Source: Thermogemmata fonticola
GTDB taxonomy: Bacteria; Planctomycetota; Planctomycetia; Gemmatales; Gemmataceae
Length of the DNA stretch: 64,000 bases
Assembly (NCBI RefSeq): GCF_013694095.1
Contig: NZ_JACEFB010000012.1
Coordinates: 1-64,000, forward strand
Direction: 5' to 3'
The notes below the pieces were generated by a model. It made no database searches. It was not told the DNA's origin and saw only the letters and a list, made by a program, of their open reading frames with translations. Below, piece by piece: positions 26,561-35,970 of the stretch. The position numbers and the translations under genes were made by a program. Numbering within the stretch: the stretch's first letter is position 1; each line of letters starts with the position of its first letter.

Positions 26561-27574
26561 TCAAGAGGCGAGAGCTTCGTTCCAGTAGTGGCGCGTGCCG
26601 TGATGGAGGCGTGCGCCGATTTGGGTGATGACTTTCATCGCCAGATAGTTGGCCGCTCTGGCCGCCCGCAAAGGCGGCACGCCGTGGGTGATTCCGTAGA
26701 GGAAGGCCCCCGCGAACATATCCCCCGCGCCGGTGAGGTCCTTGGGTTCGCAGGGAAAGGCGGGAACATGGCCTTCCTCGCCGCCATAACGCACATAAGC
26801 GCCGTTGGCTCCATCCGTGACTACGCAGTTGGGAACCACCTCCCGCAGCGCGGCGAAGGCTTCCTCGGCATCGCGTGCATGACCGGCTACCGCCAGGGCC
26901 TCCGGAGCGTTGCAGAAGAGCAGATCGGCGTGATCCAGGGCCTGATGAAACGCCTCGCGGAACGCCAGCGGGATGAACTGCTCCGAGCAGGTAATGGCAA
27001 TACGCACTCCATTCTGGCGGGCGATCGACACAGCTTTGCGGATGGCGTGCTGGCCGCTATTCGGATTGGCGAACACATACCCTTCGATGAAGAGCCAGCG
27101 ACTGGCCGCGACTTTGGCCTCATCCACATGCCGATCGGACAGATGGCTGGACACGCCCAGCGCGGTGCGCATCGTCCGTTCCGCGTCCGGCGTGATGATG
27201 CTGACGCAGGTCCCGGTAGTCTCTCCGACCAGCGGCGGATGAGTAAAATCGATGTCTAGCTCCGCGAACTCTTCCACGTAATGCAGGCCGTAACGATCAT
27301 CCCCCACACACGCCGTGAACGCTGCACGTCCCCCTAATTGAGACAGAGCAATGATCGAATTGGCCACGCTGCCCCCCGACACCAGCCGCGGTTCCCGATG
27401 ATGGAACGCTTGCAACAGGCGCCGCTGCTCCTCCACCTCGACCAGACGCATCGTCCCCTTCTCGAAGTGTAAGGCCGCGAATTCTTCCTCGCTTAGCTCC
27501 AACAGAATGTCCACCAGCGCATTCCCCAAGCCGAGGACGTCGTAGACTTTCGTGGCCGTCATCGATGAAACCAT
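26561..27574 (-). CDS. PfkB-family sugar/nucleoside kinase, adenosine-kinase-like
   Basis: 337-aa ribokinase-fold kinase. The N-terminal motif SGGSVANSIIALSQLGG (PfkB signature 1) and the C-terminal DLTGAGDMFAGAFL (signature 2 with anion hole and catalytic Asp) are intact. The opening YDVLGLGNALVDI and the LVSGGSVANS context are characteristic of the adenosine-kinase-like branch, which salvages adenosine to AMP. Fructokinase-like activity is an alternative. ATG at 27574 or 27562 could be used; neither has a clear ribosome site. Confidence 0.85.
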   Translation of the reverse strand: MVSSMTATKVYDVLGLGNALVDILLELSEEEFAALHFEKGTMRLVEVEEQRRLLQAFHHREPRLVSGGSVANSIIALSQLGGRAAFTACVGDDRYGLHYVEEFAELDIDFTHPPLVGETTGTCVSIITPDAERTMRTALGVSSHLSDRHVDEAKVAASRWLFIEGYVFANPNSGQHAIRKAVSIARQNGVRIAITCSEQFIPLAFREAFHQALDHADLLFCNAPEALAVAGHARDAEEAFAALREVVPNCVVTDGANGAYVRYGGEEGHVPAFPCEPKDLTGAGDMFAGAFLYGITHGVPPLRAARAANYLAMKVITQIGARLHHGTRHYWNEALAS

Positions 27575-27672
27575 CCCGTATAGAATCCGAAGTGGGGGAC
27601 AATAGCCAGGGTCCTGGGCAGTGGCAGGGGGTGTTCCGTGGCTCCCCTTCGGAGGGGCGGCGTCAAGGTCGC

Positions 27673-29256
27673 TTAACTCCTGCCGGCCAATGCTGGATTG
27701 TCGCAGAGGGTCAAGGCCAGATCGATCCGCCGGAGAACTTCTTCCTTGCCAAGGATCGCTAAGGTTTCGTAGAGGCCGAAGCCGACCGTCACGCCGGTCA
27801 CCGCTACACGGGTAGCGGCCACCAAGGCTTTGTGGGCGGCTTTTTCGGGAGCAAAGGTACGCAAGGCGTTCTCCAGGGTGGGGGCATCGAACGGCTCGGC
27901 GGCGGCCAGAACCGACCGGAAGGATCGCAGGAGTTCCGTAGCGGGGCGTAAGGCTTTCTCGACGGCTGCGGGGTCATAGGCCGGATCGTGCCGGAGCAGC
28001 GGGGCGGCGAATTGCACCAAGTCGGAGAACAGCTTGATCCGCTCTCCGGCGGCTTCCACAATCTGGAGCAATCGCTGCCGTTGATGTTCCGGCAGGGGAT
28101 CGCTCACGAGTCCCGCTCGGCGCAGATAGGGGAGGCCCCGTTCGACCTTTTCCGCCGCCGGCACACGCTTCATGTACTCGCCTTGCAGCCAGTACAATTT
28201 CTTTTCGTCGAAGTTGGCTGGAGCCTTGGTCACGCGTTCCAAGCTGAAATGCTGCAAGGCCACTTCCAACGGGATGTATTCGCTACTGTCATCGAGCGAC
28301 CAACCGAGGCGCACCAGATAGTTGATGAGGGCAGCGGGAAGGTATCCCAGCTCCCGGTAGTAGGCGACCGTGGCGATATTCAGATCATCCCGTCTTCGCA
28401 GTTCCTCTTCGGTCCAGCCGCAGGCCTTGAGCCGGGCGATCTCATCGGCAGTCAAAGGCGGGAGTTTGCGCTTGCTCATCTTCTCCCCCTTGTAGTTGAC
28501 AAGAGGGATGTGGGCGAATTCCGGCGGCGTGGCTCCGAGGGCTTCGTAAATGAGAATCTGGACCGGCGTGTTGGTCAGGTGCTCCTCGGCCCGGATGACA
28601 TGAGTGATGCGAAAATCGATGTCATCCACCACTGTGGCGAAGGCGTACACCGCCCGGCAATGCCCCTGCTCATCGGGTGCCCGCAGCAGAACTGGATCGC
28701 GGATGGTGTCGGTGCTGACCTCCACCGTTCCCCGGACATGATCGTGAAAGCGGACGATGCGTCCCAGAGGGACTTTCAGCAGCAGAGGGGCGGGGCGCTC
28801 CCGGTAGAGCCGCACATTGTCTGCGGGATCGTGATCCCGATGGCTGCCGCGGTGGACATACGGCTGGCGCAAGCGTTGGGCCAGTTCCCGACGCTGCTCC
28901 TGCTCTTCCGGGGTCGTGTAATCAGGGTAGGCTTTGCCTTGCTCCAGCAAACGCATGGCGGCAGCTCGATATTTGTCCTGGCGCTGGCTTTGGAAATACG
29001 GGGCATGGGGGCCGAAGCTTGCACCGCTGCCGTCGGGAGTCGGTCCTTCATCCCATGTCAGTCCCAACCAGGCGAACCCATCCAGGATGGGTTTCACAGC
29101 TTCCGCGCGATTGCGGGCGGTATCGGTGTCATCGATCCGAAGGATGAACTGGCCGCCGTGGCGCCGGGCGAACAGCCAGTTAAACAGGGCGGTGCGGACA
29201 CCCCCGATATGCAAATATCCGGTCGGGCTAGGAGCAAAGCGAGTGCGCACAGTCAT
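27673..29256 (-). CDS. gltX: Glutamate--tRNA ligase
   Basis: 527-aa class I aminoacyl-tRNA synthetase that charges tRNA-Glu (and, if discriminating power is low, tRNA-Gln). The HIGH-type motif appears as HIGG in RFAPSPTGYLHIGGVRTALF and the KMSKS-type motif as KMSKRKLPPL. The ATP-binding Rossmann half, the stem-contact domain and the helical anticodon-binding domain follow the usual order. It is slightly longer than the typical 470-500 aa. The frame extends to 29310, but homologues begin at MTVRTRF, hence 29256. It lies about 100 nt upstream of the sugar kinase gene on the same strand. Confidence 0.96.
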   Translation of the reverse strand: MTVRTRFAPSPTGYLHIGGVRTALFNWLFARRHGGQFILRIDDTDTARNRAEAVKPILDGFAWLGLTWDEGPTPDGSGASFGPHAPYFQSQRQDKYRAAAMRLLEQGKAYPDYTTPEEQEQRRELAQRLRQPYVHRGSHRDHDPADNVRLYRERPAPLLLKVPLGRIVRFHDHVRGTVEVSTDTIRDPVLLRAPDEQGHCRAVYAFATVVDDIDFRITHVIRAEEHLTNTPVQILIYEALGATPPEFAHIPLVNYKGEKMSKRKLPPLTADEIARLKACGWTEEELRRRDDLNIATVAYYRELGYLPAALINYLVRLGWSLDDSSEYIPLEVALQHFSLERVTKAPANFDEKKLYWLQGEYMKRVPAAEKVERGLPYLRRAGLVSDPLPEHQRQRLLQIVEAAGERIKLFSDLVQFAAPLLRHDPAYDPAAVEKALRPATELLRSFRSVLAAAEPFDAPTLENALRTFAPEKAAHKALVAATRVAVTGVTVGFGLYETLAILGKEEVLRRIDLALTLCDNPALAGRS

Positions 29257-29327
29257 GGGAGTCGATTTGCAGCTTCTGCGGGTCTGCGGTCCAAGGATGC
29301 CGGCAGCCAACCGGCCTGATCCTGGCT

Positions 29328-29852
29328 TTATTCCATCGTGCCGTTGGGGCTGATCAAAGCGGCGTCGGGAACAGCCAAGCGCCGTTCATCCCCCTGAGCC
29401 GGCGGTCGGGCTTCCACCAAGAGCACGATCTGGCCTTCCTGCACGATCTTATTGTCTTGGTTAATCAAGCCCCGATACCAAACTACCTCTCCGCGCCGGC
29501 CGCGCCCGCGCAACGTCTTCTCCAGCACTCGGCTTTTGATGCGAATGGTATCGCCGGCGAAGACGGGTAAGAGGAAATTCCAATTGATCACGCGCAACAA
29601 GGCAATTGTCCGCAGGGGCGGGGTCATCACACCTAAGCCGCTGCCGATGGAAAACACTGCAAATCCATGAGCGATCGGCCGGCGGAAGGGTGTCGTCTTG
29701 GCAAATTCATGATCTACATGGATAGGATTGAAGTCGCCACTGAAGCCGGCAAAATTGACGATGTCCGCCTCCGTGATCGTCCGGCCGCTGGAAATCCACT
29801 CCTGGCCAATCTCCAGGTCATCGAAATACAGATGGATCGAGGAAAAGCCCAT
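29328..29852 (-). CDS. MaoC-like (R)-hydratase / dehydratase
   Basis: 174-aa hot-dog fold protein with the MaoC hydratase signature: TEADIVNFAGFSGDFNPIHV contains the catalytic Asp and His, followed by IAHGFAVFSIGSGL. Such enzymes hydrate 2-enoyl-CoA thioesters or similar. The strand VFAGDTIRIKSRVLEK is typical. The last 25 residues are an unrelated tail. The start at 29852 (MGFSSIHLYF) is chosen over the upstream in-frame codon at 29939 because homologues begin there. Located 71 nt upstream of gltX on the same strand. Substrate unknown. Confidence 0.85.
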   Translation of the reverse strand: MGFSSIHLYFDDLEIGQEWISSGRTITEADIVNFAGFSGDFNPIHVDHEFAKTTPFRRPIAHGFAVFSIGSGLGVMTPPLRTIALLRVINWNFLLPVFAGDTIRIKSRVLEKTLRGRGRRGEVVWYRGLINQDNKIVQEGQIVLLVEARPPAQGDERRLAVPDAALISPNGTME

Positions 29853-30017
29853 AGACGAAGTCCTAATCGAGGCGGGAAAAAACAGAGGGACCAACACCTG
29901 GTCCACTGGCACTCTATCGGACCATGAGTCGAGAAACAAGGTGGACGGCGCTGATTTAGCCGATTGGGGGAAGAATACCTGCCGCTAGATTCGTTACTCG
30001 GTATGGACAGCTTGCCG

Positions 30018-30611
30018 TCACTGTCGGCGGAAAGGGCGGCGGGGAAGAGGACGGCGCCGGAAACGTGAAACAGGACGTTGCTGAAAAGCCTGCAATAGAC
30101 CCTCAAGCTCGGCGGCGGACAGCGTGGCCTTTTCCTTGTCTTCCTCAGGCGGGGCGCTTGCACTGGGCTGGACAGGCGGTGAGCCGGCGGGCGGGGTTTC
30201 GCGGCTCCAGCGTTCCAGAAAATCGCTGCATTCCATCCAAGCAATGCCGCGTCGATTCGCCATGTGCTGCACCCCGTGATCGTCGGACACGACTGTCACG
30301 GCTTGACGGCCTTGCAGGGAACGCAGCCGTTCTTCGATCCAGTGATCCGCATGGGTCCTGTAGGAATAATGGACCTGCAAGCCGAAATACACCTCCGGGT
30401 GAGTCGGCTGGGGAGCGTTGTAGGCATCGAAAACAACTTCCACCTCATCCTTCGGATGGCAGCGTGCGCGATGCGTTCCCAACCAATCCAGAAACTTCTG
30501 CCGGTGCCGCTGAAATGCCTTTTGGGACCGACTCGCCGTCGGATGGGTTTGGGGATGCGGCAAGGGCGACCATGCATGCATCAGGTTGTATCCGTCGATG
30601 ATCCAGAGCAT
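30018..30611 (-). CDS. NYN-domain (YacP-like) RNase
   Basis: 197-aa protein starting MLWIIDGYNLMHAW, the first beta strand and metal-binding Asp of the NYN/PIN-like fold. Later VEVVFDAYNAP and VTVVSDDHGVQHMANRRG supply the remaining acidic residues, matching the YacP/Rae1 group of ribosome-linked mRNA endonucleases. The last 60 residues are Pro/Ala- and Arg-rich, ending RRRPLPRRPFRRQ, possibly for RNA contact. ATG at 30611 has GGGGAG upstream. The target RNA is unknown. Confidence 0.82.
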   Translation of the reverse strand: MLWIIDGYNLMHAWSPLPHPQTHPTASRSQKAFQRHRQKFLDWLGTHRARCHPKDEVEVVFDAYNAPQPTHPEVYFGLQVHYSYRTHADHWIEERLRSLQGRQAVTVVSDDHGVQHMANRRGIAWMECSDFLERWSRETPPAGSPPVQPSASAPPEEDKEKATLSAAELEGLLQAFQQRPVSRFRRRPLPRRPFRRQ

Positions 30612-31146
30612 GGCTGGTTTCTCCCCGGCGGCCTGGGGTCTGGAATGGTTGGTGCGGACAACACTTCTATCCTGTCCATCGCTGCTTCTAGCCTTCCGTT
30701 CTGGGAACCGTGTTCCCCTCCACCCAGTTATTCGCTGCACGCATAAGGGTCTTACGCAGATATTTTACTTTCCCGACACAATCCAATGACTTGCTCACTC
30801 CCATCCGAGCAATCTAAAGCGGCTGGGGGCAGTGTCCGGCTGGCTGCTTCTTTCGGAAAGGGGGCTTTCGGAAAGGGAGATTCTGTTTGCCTCTCCCCAC
30901 GAGAGAGGGCTTACTTTGGGTTTAGAACGGGAGCAGGTTTCGGGGATTTGTTCCGGCGGCGGGGAAAGTTGGGAGGGATCTGGTTTGTCCAGCCGTACTG
31001 TTCCGGGAGAAGCTGGGTTTGGCAGAGGAGATTTCGTCGGTGCTGCGGCGATAACAGCAAAGGCACGACCCATTCCCGGGGGTGGAATGGGTCGTGGAAT
31101 CTATACTGAACGGCCGGGGAGGGCGGCCGGCTGGGTGGAGGAGGCC
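30612..31146. other. Intergenic region, 535 nt
   Basis: No gene is recognised. It contains the strong hairpin at 31064-31096 just after yacG. The short repeated motif TTTCGGAAAGGG occurs twice near 30855-30880. The promoter of the NYN gene should lie here, but no good -35/-10 pair was found by eye. Confidence 0.4.
31064..31096 (-). terminator. Hairpin downstream of yacG, likely terminator
   Basis: CACGACCCATTCC at 31064-31076 pairs perfectly with GGAATGGGTCGTG at 31084-31096 around a 7-nt loop. It lies about 50 nt beyond the yacG stop in the direction of transcription. The following minus-strand bases (CCTTTGCTGTT) are only mildly T-rich, so intrinsic termination is plausible but not certain; an RNA-processing stem is the alternative. 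Confidence 0.5.
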
Positions 31147-31341
31147 CTACTCCTGCTCGTCGGGCGGGGGCAAGGGTGGGCGATCCTCCTCGGGGGCGGC
31201 CTCGACAATCCGGTACTCCTCGTTCAACCAGCGCCCCAGGTCAATTGTCCGGCAGCGTTTGGAACAGAACGGGTAATCCGGATAGTCTTGCCAGTTGCCG
31301 GGCATGGGTGTGTCACAGATCGGGCACCGCATAGGTTTCAT
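31147..31341 (-). CDS. yacG: DNA gyrase inhibitor YacG-like zinc protein
   Basis: 64-aa zinc-binding protein: CPICDTPMPG (CxxC) and FCSKRCRTIDLGRWL (CxxxC) match the treble-clef YacG family, followed by the conserved LNEEYRI segment and an acidic Pro tail. In E. coli, YacG binds and inhibits gyrase; whether this does the same is unknown. ATG at 31341 (MKPMRCPICD) is taken; the frame extends upstream without family similarity. Confidence 0.88.
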   Translation of the reverse strand: MKPMRCPICDTPMPGNWQDYPDYPFCSKRCRTIDLGRWLNEEYRIVEAAPEEDRPPLPPPDEQE

Positions 31342-31535
31342 CGGCCCAGGCCAGCTCCGACTTCGAGAATTTCCCCGATTTCCTGCCTCCTGGTGACTGT
31401 CCATCTTTTGCTCCTCTACGGTGCCGCCTGCTCTTCCCGATTTCAACAGATTACTGGTTTTCGTGACCCAATCCCGTCCCAATGATCCGGTTTATAGATT
31501 TCCATCTCCGAGGGGATGGAGTGGTGTCCGATGTA

Positions 31536-31859
31536 TTATGCCTGCCGCGAGGTGCCTGGCTCCGAGGAGGGGGAATCGGCATTGTTTCCTGGGGGCGAGG
31601 CCGAGCTGGAACTAGCCGAAGGGGCAGTCGAGTCCTGCTGTTTCCGATTTTTATCCGCTTGCCGTTGGGACTGAGGGCGGCGATAGTCGGTTTCGTAAAA
31701 ACCGCTTCCTTTGAAGATGATAGCTCCGCCGCTGCCGAAGAGGCGAACCAAACGAGGTTGGCCGCAGCGGGGGCAATCGGTCAAGGCCGCCGCCGAAAAC
31801 GACTGCCACTGCTCAAAGCGATGATCACACGCGCCACAGGCGTATTCGTAAGTGGGCAT
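31536..31859 (-). CDS. FmdB-like zinc ribbon protein
   Basis: 107-aa protein starting MPTYEYACGACDHRFEQWQS, with CxxC at about 8-11 and CPRCG near 29, the FmdB/CxxC_CXXC_SSSS regulatory-family zinc ribbon, and the typical GGAIIFKGSGFYETDYR segment. The last 45 residues are Ser/Gln/Pro-rich. Ribosome site AAGGAG precedes the ATG. FmdB proteins are suspected transcription regulators, but their role is mostly untested. It lies upstream of yacG and downstream of grpE on the same strand. Confidence 0.88.
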   Translation of the reverse strand: MPTYEYACGACDHRFEQWQSFSAAALTDCPRCGQPRLVRLFGSGGAIIFKGSGFYETDYRRPQSQRQADKNRKQQDSTAPSASSSSASPPGNNADSPSSEPGTSRQA

Positions 31860-32081
31860 GGTAACACTCGCTCCTTTCGGACTTGGAACATCGACTTCCG
31901 TCGGTCTGAGTTATTGGCTTCTCACTCTTCTTTCGCTTTTCACCCCCTGATACACGTATACTTGGAAGGCTGCTCGTAAGCTTGGATTTTCCCGATGCTG
32001 CTCGGAGGGTGTTGGTTCCCGTGCTACGCTCCGACGCGCAGTTATCGCCGGGCAACGTCAGAGCTTGGTCGTCGTGGCAAG

Positions 32082-32711
32082 TCAAGAAGCCGAGGGATTG
32101 CCCTGGTGGGAAGCCGGTTCAGCGGGTGGGGCCTCCGGTGCAGTAGCCACGACAACGGCGGTGGGTCGCAGGACCCGATCGTGGAGGCGGAAACCATGAT
32201 GGAGGATTTGCAACACATGTCCCGGCGCCACCGTTTGGCTCGGCTGTTGGGCCACGGCCTGGTGGATGTTCGGATCAAACGGCGTACCGGGGGCACAGTC
32301 GATCCGCGTGACACCGTGGCGGCGGAGAATGTCCAAAATCTGGGCGGCTGTCGCACCGACGCCGACTGCCAGAGGGCCGTTGTCCCCTGCAGTTTTTGCA
32401 GCCTCGATGGCTCGTTCCAGGTTGTCAAAGGCACCGAGCAAGTCCCGCACCAGCGGTTCAATCGCGTATTTTTTCTCTTCTTCTACATTCCGGAGTAGGC
32501 GCTTACGGTAATTTTCCACGTCGGCCAAGCGGAGCTTGAAGTTGTGCAATTCCGCTTCGACGCTGGCCAGCTTCTGTTCCGTTTCCGCAAGCAATTGCCG
32601 CAAGCGCTCCACCTCACCGGTGTCGGTCGGCGTGTCATTCGCAGCAGGGGTAGAATCGCTTCGATCCGTCACGGCACTTTCTGGGGTAGGGGTCATCCGG
32701 TCCTCCGCCAT
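32082..32711 (-). CDS. grpE: Nucleotide exchange factor GrpE
   Basis: 209-aa co-chaperone that releases ADP from DnaK. It has a disordered acidic N-terminus, the long dimerisation helix (LAETEQKLASVEAELHNFKL, then RLADVENYRKRLLRN), the DLLGAFDNLERAI core motif and the beta-wing ending in VLRPTAVVVA. Strong ribosome site GAGGAA upstream of the ATG. It lies about 130 nt downstream of dnaJ on the same strand. dnaK is not in the window. Confidence 0.95.
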   Translation of the reverse strand: MAEDRMTPTPESAVTDRSDSTPAANDTPTDTGEVERLRQLLAETEQKLASVEAELHNFKLRLADVENYRKRLLRNVEEEKKYAIEPLVRDLLGAFDNLERAIEAAKTAGDNGPLAVGVGATAAQILDILRRHGVTRIDCAPGTPFDPNIHQAVAQQPSQTVAPGHVLQILHHGFRLHDRVLRPTAVVVATAPEAPPAEPASHQGNPSAS

Positions 32712-32843
32712 GGTCGAGATTCCTCAGGGTTATTCCGGAAAATCATCTGTCTATTTGAGTTCCGCAATGGCAGTTGCTCAAGTATTGGAGCCGTGGCGAT
32801 GCATCATGAGAGAATCCTTGGGGATGTTTCGCCCCGGTGTTCA

Positions 32844-33980
32844 CTACGTTGGAGGGTGTTCGCCGGTGATCAGATCCTTCAATTTTCCGAGGATGCCTTT
32901 GCGGGGTGCTGCTGGTGGGGCATTTCCTTCCAGTTCTGCCAATCGGCGGAAGAGTTGCTCCTGTTCCGGGGTGAGTTGGGTGGGCGTCTCGACGACGAGG
33001 ACGACCAGCAGGTCGCCTCGACGGCGGGGATTGTCCAGATCGGGCATGCCGTGGCCGGGAATCCGCAGGACCGTATGGGTTTGCGTACCACGGGGGACCT
33101 GGAGGGTCACCTTTTCTCCTGTCAGGGTGGTCAATTCGACCGTTCCTCCCAAGGCGGCCCGCGCGAAGGAGATGGGACACTGGCAGATCAAGTTGTGGCC
33201 GTCCCGCTCGAAGACTTTGTGTTCCCGGACACGGAGGATCAGGTGTAGGTCGCCGCGGGGGGCACCGGGGGTTCCTTCGTGGCCGTGGCCGCGCAAGGTC
33301 AGGCGCGTGCGGGTGTCCACTCCCGGAGGAATGGTCACGGTGACCGTCTCGCGGGCTTCGACGCGCCCTCGACCCCGGCAGTCCGTGCAGGGATGGGCAA
33401 TGGTGTAACCTGCCCCGGCACAGGCCCGGCAGCGCTGCGGCAGAGCGAAGAAACCGCCGCTGATGTATTCCGTGCCGCTTCCCCGGCAGCGGCGGCAGAC
33501 CACGGGCTGGGTGCCCGGACGTGCCCCCGTCCCTCCACAAGTGCGGCAATTTGCCTCATAACGCACGGTCAGGGTGCGGGAGACTCCCGTGGCGGCTTCC
33601 AGCAACTCCAGGTCGAGCACTTCCTCGATGTCTGCCCCACGGCGCTGCCCGCCCCGTCCACCCCGCCGGCGCCCGCCGAATAGGCCGCCGATCAGATCAT
33701 CGAAAACCTCCGACAGGTCAATGTGGATACTCCCCTCCGGAGGCATCCCGCCGTTGGCCAAGCCTTCATGACCATACCGATCATAAATAGCCCGCTTTTC
33801 CGGGTCCTTGAGGACTTCGTAAGCCTCTGACACCTCGTGATACTTTTCCAGCACCGAGTCATCGCCCGGATTCTGATCCGGATGGTACTTTTTCGCCAAG
33901 GCACGATAGGCTTTGGTGATTTCGGCTTCCGTGGCGGTTCGGGGAACACCCAGAACCTCGTAGTAGCAACGCTTGGGCAT
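32844..33980 (-). CDS. dnaJ: Chaperone protein DnaJ
   Basis: 378-aa type I Hsp40, which activates the DnaK ATPase and delivers substrates. The J domain (YYEVLGVPRTATEAEITKAY) has the HPD motif in KKYHPDQNPGDD. A G/F-rich linker (GGLFGGRRRGGRGG) follows, then four zinc-finger repeats (CRTCGGTGA, CRRCRGSGT, CRACAGAGY, CTDCRGRGR) and the C-terminal substrate domains. ATG at 33980 is the family start; the frame continues upstream without similarity. A 13-bp perfect inverted repeat lies just upstream (34035-34087). Confidence 0.97.
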   Translation of the reverse strand: MPKRCYYEVLGVPRTATEAEITKAYRALAKKYHPDQNPGDDSVLEKYHEVSEAYEVLKDPEKRAIYDRYGHEGLANGGMPPEGSIHIDLSEVFDDLIGGLFGGRRRGGRGGQRRGADIEEVLDLELLEAATGVSRTLTVRYEANCRTCGGTGARPGTQPVVCRRCRGSGTEYISGGFFALPQRCRACAGAGYTIAHPCTDCRGRGRVEARETVTVTIPPGVDTRTRLTLRGHGHEGTPGAPRGDLHLILRVREHKVFERDGHNLICQCPISFARAALGGTVELTTLTGEKVTLQVPRGTQTHTVLRIPGHGMPDLDNPRRRGDLLVVLVVETPTQLTPEQEQLFRRLAELEGNAPPAAPRKGILGKLKDLITGEHPPT

Positions 33981-34034
33981 AGTCGATCCACCGCCAAAGG
34001 CGTTTCCAGTCTCGGTATGGGGGCGGAAAGAACA

Positions 34035-34087
34035 ACAGTCCAAAGAGGCAAGCCGACTTTATTGTACGGCCATTCTCTTTGGACTGT
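34035..34087. promoter_or_regulatory. 13-bp inverted repeat upstream of dnaJ, candidate operator
   Basis: ACAGTCCAAAGAG at 34035-34047 and CTCTTTGGACTGT at 34075-34087 are exact reverse complements, 27 nt apart. On the minus strand a TTGACA box overlaps the promoter-side arm (TTGACACAGTCC), and TACAAT lies 20 nt further, a long spacer for a sigma70 promoter. The arms do not resemble the CIRCE/HrcA site. A repressor operator or an RNA stem in the dnaJ leader are both possible. Confidence 0.55.
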
Positions 34088-34201
34088 GTCAAGGTCAAGG
34101 TAGACGGGCAAGAAGAAGAGGGTCGCAGTCGGAAGGCTGGACCGCTGAGTGGACCGACTCCGCGGGGAATAGGCATTTTGGCCTGCGGGAGTGGGTCTTG
34201 C

Positions 34202-35848
34202 TCAGGCGACAGCTCCAGCCACGGGAGCCTTCTTCTTGTCGTCTTCCTCTTCGATCTTGGTGATGGCCACTTCCGTGGTCAGCATCAGCCCCGCGATGGA
34301 GGCGGCGTTTTGCAGGGCATTGCGGGTCACGCGCAGAGGATCGACGATCCCCGCTTTGAACATGTCCACGAATTCATCGGTATTCGCGTCGTAGCCGATG
34401 TTGGGGTTTTTCTCGCCGCGGATGCGGACTTCATCGGCGATGACCGCGCCATCCTTGCCGCAGTTTTCGGCGATTTGGCGGAGCGGTTTGGCCAAGGCCC
34501 GTGCGACGATCTCAGCTCCGGTTTGTTCGTCACCCTTGAGTTTGGCGGCTAGCTCTTCCACCACAGGGATGCAGCGGAGCAGGGCCACACCACCTCCCGG
34601 CACGATCCCCTCAGCCACGGCGGCGCGTGTGGCATGCAGGGCATCTTCGACCCGCCCCTTGGTTTGCTTCATCTCCGCTTCGGTGGCCGCTCCAACCTTG
34701 ATGATAGCGACGCCCCCCACGAGTTTGGCCAGCCGCTCCGAGAACTTTTCCTTGTCGTATTCGCTTTCGGTTTGCTCCATTTGCTTGCGGATCATATCCA
34801 CCCGGGCCTTGATCGCCTCCTGGCGCTTCTTGTCCACCGACTTGTCGCAGATGATGGTGGTGCTTTCCTTGTCCACGACCACACGGTCGGCGGTGCCCAG
34901 CATGTCCAAGGTTGCATTCTCTAGCTTGATGCCGCGATCCTCACTGAGGAAGACGCCTCCGGTCAAGACCGCGATGTCTTCCATCATGGCCTTGCGGCGA
35001 TCGCCGAAGCCGGGGGCCTTGACGGCGCACACCTCCAAGAGGCCCTTGAGGCGGTTGACCACGAGCATCGCCAGGGCTTCGCTTTCCACATCTTCCGCCA
35101 CGATCAACAAGGGCCGACGGGCTTGGGCGACTTTCTCCAAGATGGGCAGCAATTCCCGCACACTGGAGAGCTTCTTCTCATGGAGCAGGACGAAGACATT
35201 TTCCTGTTCCCACTTCAGGTCCTGGGTGTTGACCGCGAAGTAGGGGGAGATGTATCCCTTGTCAAACTGCATGCCATCGACAAATTCCAGCGTCGTTTCC
35301 GATGTCTTTCCTTCTTCCACGGTGATGACGCCGTCCTTGCCCACCTTCTCGAAGGCGTCGGCCATCAGTTTGCCGATCCGGGGATCGTTGTTGGCGGAAA
35401 TGGTAGCCACTTGCTCCATTTCCTCCTTTTTGGTGAGCTTTTTCGTGAGGTTGTTTTCCATGTACTCGACGGCCTTGGCGACGGCTTTGTCGATACCGCG
35501 CTTGATGCTCATCGGGTTGGCCCCGGCGCTGACACTGCGCAGGCCTTCCTGGTAGATCGCCAAGGCCAGGACCGTGGCGGTGGTGGTTCCATCCCCGGCC
35601 ACATCGCTGGTCTTCTGAGCCACGGCATTGACCAGCTTGGCCCCCATGTTCTCGAACGGATCCGGCAGGTCAATTTCCTTGGAAACGGTGACGCCGTCCT
35701 TGGTGACTGCTGGACCGCCGAAGGATTTTTCGATGATCACGTTACGCCCGGTCGGTCCTAAGGTGGAACCGACAGCCTTGGCGAGTTTCTCAGCGCCCGC
35801 CAACAGTTTCTTACGGGCCTCGTCGGTATAAAGCAGTTGCTTCGCCAT
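34202..35848 (-). CDS. groL: Chaperonin GroEL (copy 1)
   Basis: 548-aa Hsp60 subunit with the ATP-binding [20 protein letters not shown] region, the [13 protein letters not shown] catalytic motif and [13 protein letters not shown]-like [12 protein letters not shown] near the C-terminus. The tail is [16 protein letters not shown] instead of the Gly-Gly-Met repeats of E. coli GroEL. Ribosome site AAGGGGAG lies before the ATG. It sits 122 nt downstream of groES on the same strand, so it is the chaperonin partner in the groES-groEL pair. Confidence 0.97.
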   Translation of the reverse strand: MAKQLLYTDEARKKLLAGAEKLAKAVGSTLGPTGRNVIIEKSFGGPAVTKDGVTVSKEIDLPDPFENMGAKLVNAVAQKTSDVAGDGTTTATVLALAIYQEGLRSVSAGANPMSIKRGIDKAVAKAVEYMENNLTKKLTKKEEMEQVATISANNDPRIGKLMADAFEKVGKDGVITVEEGKTSETTLEFVDGMQFDKGYISPYFAVNTQDLKWEQENVFVLLHEKKLSSVRELLPILEKVAQARRPLLIVAEDVESEALAMLVVNRLKGLLEVCAVKAPGFGDRRKAMMEDIAVLTGGVFLSEDRGIKLENATLDMLGTADRVVVDKESTTIICDKSVDKKRQEAIKARVDMIRKQMEQTESEYDKEKFSERLAKLVGGVAIIKVGAATEAEMKQTKGRVEDALHATRAAVAEGIVPGGGVALLRCIPVVEELAAKLKGDEQTGAEIVARALAKPLRQIAENCGKDGAVIADEVRIRGEKNPNIGYDANTDEFVDMFKAGIVDPLRVTRNALQNAASIAGLMLTTEVAITKIEEEDDKKKAPVAGAVA

Positions 35849-35902
35849 ACTTGATATCTCCCCTTTGCGGTGATGTTTCTATCGTATTCGATTCCAGACT
35901 TA

Positions 35903-35931
35903 TGCAGATGCAACGCCTCATGCAGATACAA
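35903..35931 (-). promoter_or_regulatory. Tandem TTGyATCTGCA motif upstream of groEL copy 1
   Basis: On the minus strand TTGTATCTGCA (35931-35921) and TTGCATCTGCA (35913-35903) are repeated 18 nt apart, 55-83 nt before the groEL start. The second form also occurs upstream of groEL copy 2 (38166-38176). The shared motif could be a regulatory site. It lies in the short groES-groEL gap. Confidence 0.35.
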
Positions 35932-35970
35932 GGCCAGGTAAGCAGGCAATCCTCCTAGATTCGCGGCCGT

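Noticed and set aside
27988-29319. Long plus-strand open frame of 443 codons across gltX
   Set aside because: Antisense shadow of gltX, which has intact synthetase motifs; high GC at third positions removes stops on the opposite strand.
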